Part shown: piece after piece, positions 1 to 4,866 of the stretch | Layout: every line of letters starts with the position of its first letter | How positions within the stretch are numbered: the first letter of the stretch is position 1 | NCBI GenBank assembly: GCA_022842225.1 | Contig: JALHPX010000238.1 | Coordinates: 1-5,442, forward strand | From: a bacterium | GTDB taxonomy: Bacteria; Bdellovibrionota; FAC87; UBA2466 | Direction: 5' to 3' | DNA: 5,442 bases | Program-made: the position numbers and the translations under genes | Notes under the pieces: model-generated | Database searches by the model: none | What the model was told of the DNA's origin: nothing | What the model saw: only the letters and a program-made list of their open reading frames with translations

Positions 1-24
1 CCGGCTCGTCTGCACGGAAAGGGA

Positions 25-49
25 ATTGCTTCGCTTCGCCCGCAACGAC
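25..49 (-). repeat. REP-like palindromic repeat, copy 1
   Basis: Read on the minus strand, this begins GTCGTTGCG and ends GAAGCAAT. Its outer arms GTTGC and GCAAT pair (one G-U) around a short GC-GAA-GC core. Copy 2 at 3982-4009 on the plus strand has the same two ends and the same plan, differing by three extra core bases. Both lie between genes. From general knowledge, repeats of the type GTCATTGCGAGCGAAGCGAAGCAATC are spread through intergenic DNA of many proteobacterial and uncultured genomes, and this looks like a member. A weak open frame crosses 1-72 on the plus strand but is not supported as a gene. Confidence 0.6.
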
Positions 50-70
50 TCCGGCCGCTCGAAACGACAT

Positions 71-101
71 AAGGCCCGGCAGCTGCTAGCCACCGGGCCT
101 T
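71..101. terminator. 9-bp GC-rich hairpin, probable terminator
   Basis: AAGGCCCGG (71-79) pairs perfectly with CCGGGCCTT (93-101) around a 13-base loop. It lies about 30 bases past the stop of the minus-strand DUF4870 gene. Neither strand has a long T run after the stem (only CCTT), so it is either a weak intrinsic terminator usable in both directions or an mRNA 3'-end stabiliser. Confidence 0.5.
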
Positions 102-124
102 CCTTAACCTATCCCCCTTAACAC

Positions 125-143
125 TTAGCGCTTAGCGCTTAGC
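125..143 (-). repeat. Heptamer tandem repeat giving TAA in all three frames
   Basis: On the minus strand the end of the DUF4870 gene reads GGCTAA-GCGCTAA-GCGCTAA. The three TAA codons are 7 bases apart, so one falls in each reading frame. The middle one (132-134) is the in-frame stop. The repeat is short and could be a slippage product. Confidence 0.6.
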
Positions 144-587
144 CATCTTCTCCGCCATCTGCCCCACAAACGGCGTCATAAACCGTTTGCCATTCGCCGC
201 CGTCACAATCAGCACTATCCACACAGCGAAGCACGCTAATGACATCAATCCCGTCAACCCGCTTATCGCCGTAAAGAGAACGCCCATGACCCCATAAAGA
301 TTGAGCGCACTAAAGAGCATACTAGCTATTCCCGTCACTATCGCTGTGAGGATCCCCACGCCGATCGATCCGACGATAAACGTCGCCGACAGAAGCAAAG
401 AGTGAACTGCATGAAATCTCACTTCTGCGTTTTCCTGATACTGCTTCATCACCAATGCAGCGATTGCGAAGGGCGCGAAGAGATAACCCAACGCTGCCAT
501 CGCGTTTGGCGAGAGAGGCAACTCCGACTGCGCGGAAGAAGGAGCTGCGGCTGCAACTGCGGAGGCTTGGGGCATTTGATTTTCCAT
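132..587 (-). CDS. DUF4870-type inner-membrane protein
   Basis: A 151-residue integral membrane protein of unknown biochemical role. Residues 1-28 are a soluble Ala/Pro/Ser-rich tail. Hydrophobic segments follow at about 29-47, 62-88, 89-110 and 112-131, so three or four helices are expected in the inner membrane. Between the first and second is the stretch AEVRFHAVHSLLL (54-66), and the end reads NGKRFMTPFVGQMAE (132-146). The FHA-x-x-SL motif and the G-x-x-x-x-PF-x-G ending are what I recall of the DUF4870 family, and the length fits. The ATG at 585-587 has a weak ribosome site, AAAGG, 10 bases upstream. The nearest upstream signal is a sigma-54-like element at 650-665, with a hairpin in the presumed leader. 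It diverges from the small lipoprotein gene at 733. The family assignment is fairly safe; any function would be a guess. Confidence 0.82.
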   Translation of the reverse strand: MENQMPQASAVAAAAPSSAQSELPLSPNAMAALGYLFAPFAIAALVMKQYQENAEVRFHAVHSLLLSATFIVGSIGVGILTAIVTGIASMLFSALNLYGVMGVLFTAISGLTGLMSLACFAVWIVLIVTAANGKRFMTPFVGQMAEKMAKR

Positions 588-613
588 GGACGTGAGACCT
601 TTCTAATTTTCTG

Positions 614-634
614 GAGGAGATTTCTTTTCTCCTC
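614..634. promoter_or_regulatory. 7+7 dyad: leader hairpin or activator site
   Basis: GAGGAGA (614-620) and TCTCCTC (628-634) form a perfect inverted repeat with a 7-base spacer. It would lie a few bases into the DUF4870 transcript if the 650-665 promoter is used, and is centred about 94 bases upstream of the start predicted for the 692-707 promoter. That distance suits an enhancer site for a sigma-54 activator. It could equally act as an RNA stem-loop in the DUF4870 leader. Both roles are inference. Confidence 0.4.
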
Positions 635-649
635 TCGACTTTCTACAAA

Positions 650-665
650 TGCAAAGCAGATGCCA
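650..665 (-). promoter_or_regulatory. Sigma-54-like promoter for the DUF4870 gene
   Basis: On the minus strand the sequence is TGGCAT-CTGCT-TTGCA. The known sigma-54 (RpoN) consensus is TGGCACG-N4-TTGCW. The essential GG and GC are exactly 10 bases apart and all of TGGCA and TTGCA match; the C and G following TGGCA do not. Counting from the GC at -12, transcription would begin near 639, leaving a leader of about 52 bases before the ATG. The same two half-elements recur in the opposite direction at 692-707. Confidence 0.65.
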
Positions 666-691
666 CTCGCGAATTGCCCCCAAATCGCTGA

Positions 692-707
692 TGGCATTCG
701 CGTTGCA
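692..707 (+). promoter_or_regulatory. Sigma-54-like promoter for the small lipoprotein gene
   Basis: TGGCAT-TCGCG-TTGCA matches TGGCA and TTGCA of the sigma-54 consensus, with the required 10 bases between GG and GC. Transcription would start near 718, directly before the ribosome site (720-725) of the gene at 733. The conserved half-elements are identical to those of the minus-strand promoter at 650-665, while the 5-base spacers differ. This is what two functional promoters would show rather than a plain repeat. Confidence 0.68.
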
Positions 708-732
708 CTACGTAAGAGCAGGAGGTGTTTAA

Positions 733-924
733 GTGAAACTATTAGCTCTATCGACGATTCTAGCCTCGGTGACTCTACTCGGGGCGTGTGCTGCGCTCGA
801 AAACTCTTACGAGTCAGCGATGAACAAATACGATGCGGTGGATTCGCGTGTCTCAGATGTGAAAAGTATTAAGTCTGATATTCGATACATGAAATCAAAA
901 GTGAGCCGAGTAGCTGGCCAGTAG
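733..924 (+). CDS. Small coiled-coil lipoprotein
   Basis: A 63-residue protein with a lipoprotein signal peptide: KLL start, hydrophobic core, then the lipobox LGAC with the lipidated cysteine at residue 19. The mature 45 residues are nearly all predicted helix. Hydrophobic residues fall in a 3-4 pattern (L22, Y26, M30, Y33, V36, V40, V43, I46, I50, M53, V57, V60), the mark of a coiled coil. This recalls Braun's lipoprotein Lpp in build, but it is shorter and lacks a terminal lysine for attachment to peptidoglycan, so it is not called Lpp. It probably sits in the outer membrane as an oligomer: residues A20-A21 follow the cysteine, with no Asp retention signal. The start is GTG, supported by AGGAGG seven bases upstream. 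A sigma-54-like promoter lies at 692-707. The partner or role is unknown. Confidence 0.82.
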   Translation: MKLLALSTILASVTLLGACAALENSYESAMNKYDAVDSRVSDVKSIKSDIRYMKSKVSRVAGQ

Positions 925-938
925 GTGGGAGGAATGCT

Positions 939-961
939 GGGGCAGCTCGGTAGAGCGCCCC
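939..961 (+). terminator. Strong 3' hairpin after the small lipoprotein gene
   Basis: GGGGC (939-943) pairs with GCCCC (957-961), and inside it GCTC (945-948) pairs with GAGC (953-956) around a GGTA tetraloop, with A944 bulged. It starts 14 bases past the TAG of the lipoprotein gene. No T run follows, so it may protect the 3' end or act with the next hairpin rather than terminate alone. Its tRNA D-arm look is discussed under rejected items. Confidence 0.45.
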
Positions 962-976
962 CGCGAAATCCGAAAG

Positions 977-998
977 AAGTAAGACCTGAGTCCTACTT
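977..998. terminator. Hairpin between convergent lipoprotein genes
   Basis: AAGTA (977-981) pairs with TACTT (994-998). After an A/C mismatch, GAC (983-985) pairs with GTC (990-992) around CTGA. On the plus strand TTTC follows, on the minus strand TTCTTTC. It overlaps the stop codon of the minus-strand lipoprotein gene. It may be a weak shared terminator for the two convergent genes. Confidence 0.35.
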
Positions 999-1196
999 TT
1001 CGTAGTCAGACATCTTGTAGCCTTTTTTCTTTTTCGCAGGCTTTTCCTGCTCTACCGGAGCAGAGTATTCTGCTGCGGGCGCGGATGACGCGGACTCGGT
1101 TGGCGCAAAACTTGGATTTGCATCTTCCTTTTGCTCCTTGCTGGAGCATCCGACGATGGCTACGGTTGCGAACACTGCTAAAAACAGACGTTTCAT
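993..1196 (-). CDS. Small lysine-rich lipoprotein
   Basis: A 67-residue predicted lipoprotein. The signal peptide runs MKR, hydrophobic stretch, lipobox IVGC, with the lipidated cysteine at residue 17. The mature part is low-complexity and probably unstructured: SSKEQKEDAN, an Ala/Ser/Pro-rich linker (about 30-49), then a basic patch KKKK (55-58) and the ending YKMSDYEK. The start ATG has AAGGGGG ending four bases upstream. A sigma-70-like promoter sits directly upstream, so it can be expressed apart from the PAS gene 50 bases upstream on the same strand. The basic tail and terminal lysine could contact or join peptidoglycan, but that is only suggested by likeness to Lpp. I recognise no family. 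Confidence 0.78.
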   Translation of the reverse strand: MKRLFLAVFATVAIVGCSSKEQKEDANPSFAPTESASSAPAAEYSAPVEQEKPAKKKKGYKMSDYEK

Positions 1197-1200
1197 TTAT

Positions 1201-1207
1201 CCCCCTT
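1201..1207 (-). promoter_or_regulatory. Ribosome binding site AAGGGGG
   Basis: On the minus strand AAGGGGG ends four bases before the ATG of the lysine-rich lipoprotein. It supports that start and would begin only a few bases after the transcription start predicted from the -10 element at 1218-1223, giving a leader of about 15 bases. Confidence 0.6.
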
Positions 1208-1217
1208 CAGGAAACAA

Positions 1218-1245
1218 AGTATAACACTGCTTCTAAAAGTGGAAA
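1218..1245 (-). promoter_or_regulatory. Sigma-70-like promoter for the lysine-rich lipoprotein
   Basis: On the minus strand the -10 element TATACT (1218-1223) is preceded by a 16-base spacer and TTTCCA (1240-1245), which matches TTGACA at four of six positions. The element fills the gap between the PAS stop codon (1247-1249) and the lipoprotein start. Confidence 0.5.
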
Positions 1246-1246
1246 C

Positions 1247-1705
1247 TTAGGACTTTGAGGTTTTTTTGGGGAAATCGATGGGGCGAGTGATGTCCCAGGA
1301 AATACCAAGGAGGAACGGCATTCCTTCGGTTCCAAGTTTTACCGGAACCTTCCAGGTGCGCACGGTGCGTTTGCCAAAAGTGGGAGAGTCTACGTTTTCG
1401 CTTTCAATGTAGAGAGGCTGATTCTTCTGGATTACTTGTAGGTCTATTTCTTTGAAGTAGTCCGCTTGAGCAGAGGGAAAAAGATCGTAGTCGGTGCGGC
1501 CCACGACTTGGGCACTGCGCAGGCCCCAGAGCTTTTCTGCAGCTTTGTTCCAGAGAATGAACTTTCCGGTACCGGAACTATAGTCCTTGCAAAACAAAGC
1601 GGCGGGGAAGCCTTGGGCAATCGCCTCAACGACGTTCTTATCTGCCCCGAACCCTTGGGCGATGTTTAAGACATCCTGCACTTTTTTCGCGCTGCGTTTA
1701 GACAA
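1247..1705 (-). CDS. Stand-alone PAS-domain sensor protein
   Basis: A 152-residue soluble protein that is almost entirely one PAS domain (about residues 26-141). Recognisable family features are F-I-L-W-N-K-A-A-E (49-57), LWG (59-61), VVGRTDYDLFP (67-77), the aspartate of FKEIDLQVI (84-92), the strand RTWKVPV (116-122) and the closing GISWDIT (134-140). PAS domains sense small ligands, redox state or partners and normally pass the signal to a linked kinase, cyclase or regulator. None is fused here and there are no membrane helices, so it would have to act on a separate cytoplasmic partner. The start is TTG at 1703-1705, supported by GGGAG six bases upstream. It diverges from the ABC exporter with about 60 bases between, so shared regulation is possible. 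The ligand cannot be read from the sequence. Confidence 0.85.
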   Translation of the reverse strand: MSKRSAKKVQDVLNIAQGFGADKNVVEAIAQGFPAALFCKDYSSGTGKFILWNKAAEKLWGLRSAQVVGRTDYDLFPSAQADYFKEIDLQVIQKNQPLYIESENVDSPTFGKRTVRTWKVPVKLGTEGMPFLLGISWDITRPIDFPKKTSKS

Positions 1706-1749
1706 ATCTAACTCCCTACAGCATTTTCGGAAGCCTCACCCATTTTATT

Positions 1750-1767
1750 AAGGAGTTTTAATTAATG
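1750..1767 (+). promoter_or_regulatory. Ribosome site serving an out-of-frame ATG
   Basis: AAGGAG (1750-1755) is nine bases before ATG (1765-1767), a normal spacing. That ATG opens a 44-codon frame ending at 1897-1899 that is out of phase with the ABC exporter. The in-phase GTG at 1772 is 16 bases from the same site. Either a short leader peptide is made, or the exporter start is misread or hit by a one-base change. Confidence 0.5.
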
Positions 1768-1771
1768 CTTC

Positions 1772-3511
1772 GTGGCAATCGCTTTGCGACTTTCCATGAA
1801 AAGATGGGCTTATTCGATGATTCGATTTCGCCAATTTCTTTCACTACTTCTACCCGAGAAATGGAAGCTGCTTTCCGGACTGCTATTCCTCACCATTAAC
1901 AGCGCTTCGATTCTTTTTTTTCCCCAAGCCATTCGCGTAGTGATTGACCAAAGTTCCACGGAGGCAGTGGCGCCTTCTTATGCGTTTCTCACCCTCATCG
2001 CGCTGCTAGTGGCACAGGGCATTTCTGGAAGCCTGCGCTACTTTTTCTTCACCCAAGCAGGCGAACGACTGGTGGGAGGCCTGCGCATCCGCATTTTTGA
2101 AAGTCTCATGCGCCGGCCGATCTCATTTTTTGATGCCCATAGCTCGGCGGATTTAGTGAGCCGTCTGGCTTCCGATACCGCGGTATTTGAGCGGCTGGTC
2201 AGCATGCAATTGGGCGATGCCCTCCGCAGCTTGATCACCTTAGCTGGATGTGCGGTTTTGCTTTTAGCTATCTCGCCAACACTTTTTCTGAGCCTCTGCG
2301 TCTTGGCACCTATTGCGCTCGTTGGGCCGCTTTATTTGGGCCCGCAAATTCGCAAACTCGCAGCCGATAAGCACGATCACCTCGCCCGCGCGGCGACAAT
2401 TGCCGGCGATGCGATAGCCAATATGCGCATGGTGGTCTCGTTTCAAAGAGAACCGATAGAAAAAGAGAAATACAAAACGATGATCGAGCGCTCGATCACT
2501 CTATCCGACCAACGCATTCGCTCTGTCAGCGCCTATCTCATTCTTACCACCCTCCTTGCAGCAGCAGCGATGACAAGTGCCTATTACTTTGGCGTGATTC
2601 AAATCGGTAATAATCCTCTCTCTGCCGGAGAGATGACTTCTTGCTTGCTCTACCTTTGCGGGGTGGGGATTTCTCTGGCTGGCTTAAGTCGTATAACCGT
2701 CGCCACTCTTGCGGCGCTCGGTGCTGCAGAGCGCGTTCTCGATCTTTGGGCGGAAGCGATTCCAGATTTCAGTGGAGTTATAAAAATTCGGCCACCTCTC
2801 GGTACTGTGGCTTTTAACGGGGTTTGCTTTAGTTACCCTTCCCGTCCTCACACGGAAGTGCTCCATGACATTCATCTCACCTTGGCACCTGGCTCTGTCA
2901 CTGCGTTAATTGGCGCGTCTGGCGCGGGTAAATCAACCATTGTCTCGCTTCTTCAGGGCTTTTACTCACCCACCAGCGGATCGATTTCGATTGATGGAGA
3001 GAACCTCGAACACCTCGATCGAAACTGGCTGCGTGGCCAAATCGGCTGGTTGGGCCAAGACCCCCACCTGATTTACGGAACCATCTTCGAAAACATCCAA
3101 ACGGGTGATCCCTCGGCCTCCGACGAGGCGGTTTATCAGGCCGCGCGCCACGCGAGCGTGCACGAGTTTATATTGTCTCTACCGCACGGCTACTCGACAA
3201 AGATTGGCGAGCGCGGTGTGCAACTCTCGGCCGGTCAGAAACAGCGTATCGCCATTGCGCGGGTTGTCCTGAAAAATCCGGCATTTCTGATCTTGGACGA
3301 AGCCACAGCAAGTTTAGATAGCGAAAATGAGAAAACAATTCGAACCGCGCTTCAGGAGTTGATGCGCGGAAGAACAACTCTCGTCATATCGCATCAGCAC
3401 TGGACCTTGGGGCACGCCGATCATGTGTTCGTGCTGCAAGGCGGAAGAATATCCGCTGGTGAGCTCTCGTCGTCTACCGTCAAAAACCCCACCTTTTTGG
3501 CTTTTCCGTGA
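1772..3511 (+). CDS. ABC exporter half-transporter (MsbA/ABCB type)
   Basis: A complete inner-membrane exporter subunit with the membrane domain first (about 16-335) and the ATPase after (about 343-575). It should work as a dimer that exports a lipid, peptide or drug; the substrate is not readable. Membrane helices are seen near 33-52, 68-86, 150-168, 170-190, 253-275 and 288-310. All ATPase motifs are intact: A-loop Y355, Walker A GASGAGKST (381-389), Q-loop Q429, signature LSAGQ (485-489), Walker B FLILDE (505-510) with catalytic E510, D-loop SLD (514-516) and switch H541. The 579-residue length is normal. Positions are counted from the GTG at 1772. ATG codons at 1796 and 1817 are alternative starts without clear ribosome sites, and the domain proper begins near the 1817 methionine. 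It diverges from the PAS gene and is followed after five bases by a long inverted repeat. Confidence 0.93.
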   Translation: MAIALRLSMKRWAYSMIRFRQFLSLLLPEKWKLLSGLLFLTINSASILFFPQAIRVVIDQSSTEAVAPSYAFLTLIALLVAQGISGSLRYFFFTQAGERLVGGLRIRIFESLMRRPISFFDAHSSADLVSRLASDTAVFERLVSMQLGDALRSLITLAGCAVLLLAISPTLFLSLCVLAPIALVGPLYLGPQIRKLAADKHDHLARAATIAGDAIANMRMVVSFQREPIEKEKYKTMIERSITLSDQRIRSVSAYLILTTLLAAAAMTSAYYFGVIQIGNNPLSAGEMTSCLLYLCGVGISLAGLSRITVATLAALGAAERVLDLWAEAIPDFSGVIKIRPPLGTVAFNGVCFSYPSRPHTEVLHDIHLTLAPGSVTALIGASGAGKSTIVSLLQGFYSPTSGSISIDGENLEHLDRNWLRGQIGWLGQDPHLIYGTIFENIQTGDPSASDEAVYQAARHASVHEFILSLPHGYSTKIGERGVQLSAGQKQRIAIARVVLKNPAFLILDEATASLDSENEKTIRTALQELMRGRTTLVISHQHWTLGHADHVFVLQGGRISAGELSSSTVKNPTFLAFP

Positions 3512-3515
3512 GCTA

Positions 3516-3558
3516 ATTTTCCTCCCCTTTGCGCGTGTCTTAGTAAGGAGGGGAAAAT
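3516..3558 (+). promoter_or_regulatory. Perfect 14-bp stem hiding ribosome site and start codon
   Basis: Positions 3516-3529 and 3545-3558 are perfect reverse complements (ATTTTCCTCCCCTT against AAGGAGGGGAAAAT) with a 15-base loop. The right arm contains the whole ribosome site AAGGAGGGG and the first two bases of the ATG at 3557-3559. The left arm starts five bases after the exporter stop. In a transcript running through from the exporter gene the start would be masked unless ribosomes ending at the exporter stop open the stem. No T run follows, so it is not a typical terminator. Confidence 0.75.
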
Positions 3559-3979
3559 GAAATTCCTAACACTTATCGCTATGACGGTTGCAGTACTTGC
3601 TGGCGGAGCGGCGCAAGCGGCTCCAAAAAGTTATCCAATGGTTTGCCGCGGAGGCGGTGGCACGCTGGGCTACAACGGCAACGGACAAAACGCGCTGTTC
3701 TACTTTCGCAAAGCTCCAGCTTCTGTGGCTCACGGCCTCAACGCTGGCGAATGCGCCTGGGTGGATCGCGCAGTTGGCTCGGCAGAACCTACGTGCCTGA
3801 AACAAAAGAATGTGAACGTCGCGGCCTGGATTTTTCCAGACCAACTTCAAAATTCTTACTTCAGCTCTACGCAGGCAGCTTGGATACGCAGCATGCTCAA
3901 ATCCAGTAACTATCAAACTTTCCAGGCCTACAACCCTGGCAACGGCGACTGCTTTATCATCTCGCGCGTTGGACCTTAA
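3557..3979 (+). CDS. Secreted four-cysteine protein, unknown function
   Basis: A 140-residue exported protein. Residues 1-21 are a Sec signal peptide (MKF, hydrophobic core, cleavage after AQA at 19-21), leaving about 119 mature residues in the periplasm or outside. Four cysteines (30, 66, 80, 132) could form two disulfides. Notable stretches are VCRGGGGTLGYNGNG (29-43) and LNAGECAWVDRAVGSAEP (61-78). The G-E-C-A-W-x-D-R motif followed by EP seems familiar from small secreted bacterial proteins of unknown role, but I cannot name a family. The start is firm: AAGGAGGGG lies just before the ATG, and the signal peptide begins there. That site is buried in the inverted repeat at 3516-3558, so translation may depend on the exporter gene upstream or on a promoter inside the repeat. 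The next gene is separated by a REP-like repeat. Confidence 0.85.
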   Translation: MKFLTLIAMTVAVLAGGAAQAAPKSYPMVCRGGGGTLGYNGNGQNALFYFRKAPASVAHGLNAGECAWVDRAVGSAEPTCLKQKNVNVAAWIFPDQLQNSYFSSTQAAWIRSMLKSSNYQTFQAYNPGNGDCFIISRVGP

Positions 3980-3981
3980 AC

Positions 3982-4009
3982 GTCGTTGCGAGGCGAAAGC
4001 CGAAGCAAC
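3982..4009 (+). repeat. REP-like palindromic repeat, copy 2
   Basis: GTTGC (3985-3989) pairs with GCAAC (4005-4009), and an inner GGC-GAAA-GCC (3992-4001) closes on a GNRA tetraloop. The two stems are separated by GA opposite GAA. Ends and plan match copy 1 at 25-49, which is in the opposite orientation. It occupies most of the 45-base gap between two secreted-protein genes, ending just before the ribosome site of the second. Confidence 0.65.
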
Positions 4010-4024
4010 CTAACGGAGTTACTT

Positions 4025-4813
4025 ATGCGATTCGCTCTCTTCATGGTCGTTGCGTTTTGCCCCTGGCAGTCGGCGTTTGCGGTGTCTCAATACGACACCG
4101 CGGTACTCGCGGACAATCCGGCGCTCTACTTAAGAATGTCGGCGCCGGGCACACAGCGCATGGAACGAGATCGCTCAGGGAACAGCCGTCATGGCAAATA
4201 CTTTCCGCAAACGGCTACCTTTTCCAAGACTCAATTGCCAAACGGCGAAGCCGCGACGGAGTTTGATGGAGTGAATCAGTATGTGGAGGTTTCCTCTGCG
4301 TCCGCCTTATCGGTGCGACGCGGAGGAGCCCTTACTCTCGAGGCTTGGATTCGGCCGGATGTCTTGAATTTTCCCAATGACGAGAGGGATGGCTATGTTC
4401 ACTGGGCCGGCAAGGGGGAGTCGGGACAGCATGAGTATGTGCTACGCATGTATTCGAAGATAAATTCGGCTTCTCGCCCCAATCGGATTTCTGGCTACGC
4501 TTTCAACCCAAGCGGCGGATTGGGATCGGGTTCCTATTTTCAAGATACGGTGATGGCTGGCCAGTGGATGCACGTTGTAGTGGTGATCAGCACACGCACG
4601 CGGCCCGGAACCATTAAGATCTACAAAAACGGCGTACTCCGACAGACGACTTCCCTGGATCAGTTCCACGTCGTGCCGCGAGCGGGCAATGCTCCGCTAC
4701 GCATCGGGACGCGCGACTTTGGTTCGTTCTTCAAGGGAGCCATTGGAAAATTTGCAGTGTATGCCCATCCGTTAACCCAAGCGCAAATTCAAAATCACTT
4801 CAACAAGATGTAA
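4025..4813 (+). CDS. Secreted LamG-like (concanavalin-fold) protein
   Basis: A 262-residue exported protein made of one LamG-type jelly-roll domain, a fold that usually binds carbohydrate or protein on surfaces. The signal peptide ends at AFA (17-19). Cysteine 12 is preceded by Phe and does not make a lipobox. Family marks in order are YDTAVLADNPALYLRM (23-38), DRSGNSRHGKY (49-59), ATEFDGVNQYVEV (77-89), LTLEAWIRP (103-111), GQWMHVVVVI (179-188), IKIYKNGVLRQ (197-207), PLRIGTR (224-230) and FKGAIGKFAVYAHPLTQAQIQNHF (236-259). The last block is the typical G-x-I-x-x-x-x-x-Y-x-x-x-L-T ending. The ATG at 4025 is chosen over an upstream in-frame TTG at 3986 because GGAG lies six bases before it, the signal peptide starts there, and the TTG is inside the REP-like hairpin. 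No catalytic domain is attached, so a binding or adhesive role is likelier than an enzyme. The ligand is unknown. Confidence 0.88.
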   Translation: MRFALFMVVAFCPWQSAFAVSQYDTAVLADNPALYLRMSAPGTQRMERDRSGNSRHGKYFPQTATFSKTQLPNGEAATEFDGVNQYVEVSSASALSVRRGGALTLEAWIRPDVLNFPNDERDGYVHWAGKGESGQHEYVLRMYSKINSASRPNRISGYAFNPSGGLGSGSYFQDTVMAGQWMHVVVVISTRTRPGTIKIYKNGVLRQTTSLDQFHVVPRAGNAPLRIGTRDFGSFFKGAIGKFAVYAHPLTQAQIQNHFNKM

Positions 4814-4839
4814 AGCCCTTGCCCATTGCGACCCGCGTT

Positions 4840-4859
4840 AATTGAGAAACTTTTCAATT
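4840..4859 (+). terminator. Weak AT-rich hairpin after the LamG gene
   Basis: AATTGA (4840-4845) pairs with TCAATT (4854-4859), with a possible G-T pair extending inward. The T-rich stretch lies in the loop, not after the stem, so this is a poor intrinsic terminator. It is the only hairpin seen in the first half of the 103-base gap before the next gene. Confidence 0.25.
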
Positions 4860-4866
4860 CACGCCG

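Noticed and set aside
1..72. Possible tail of an upstream plus-strand gene (open frame ending TAA at 70-72) or a minus-strand gene starting at 70
   Set aside because: Most of the stretch is a palindromic repeat, all frames are open by chance over such a short length, and the minus ATG has no ribosome site.
449..697. Minus-strand open frame of 82 codons
   Set aside because: It overlaps the DUF4870 gene in another frame and crosses the promoter spacer. It has no recognisable protein features.
402..872. Plus-strand open frame of 156 codons
   Set aside because: It runs antisense through the DUF4870 start, through the promoter region and out of frame into the lipoprotein. Its product is Cys/Arg-rich with no domain, and it has no ribosome site.
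938..970. tRNA-like stretch: AGCTC-GGTAGAGCG followed by CCCCCGCG, close to a tRNA D-arm
   Set aside because: The loop is only four bases, and no anticodon arm, T-arm (GGTTCRA) or acceptor pairing follows. It is better explained as a hairpin after the lipoprotein gene.
2038..3377. Several short minus-strand open frames inside the ABC exporter
   Set aside because: They are antisense shadows of a gene with all family motifs intact, with no start signals or domains.
3495..3515. TGGCTTTTCCGTGAGC as a sigma-54 promoter for the 3557 gene
   Set aside because: GG and GC are 11 rather than 10 bases apart, a spacing known to be poorly tolerated, and the -12 side does not match TTGC.
3986..4024. Upstream TTG start for the LamG protein, adding 13 residues
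   Set aside because: It lies inside the REP-like hairpin, has no ribosome site and would spoil the signal peptide. The ATG at 4025 has GGAG at proper spacing.
4821..4835. CATTGCGA, resembling the start of the REP-like repeat
   Set aside because: Only eight bases match and no second arm follows within a suitable distance.
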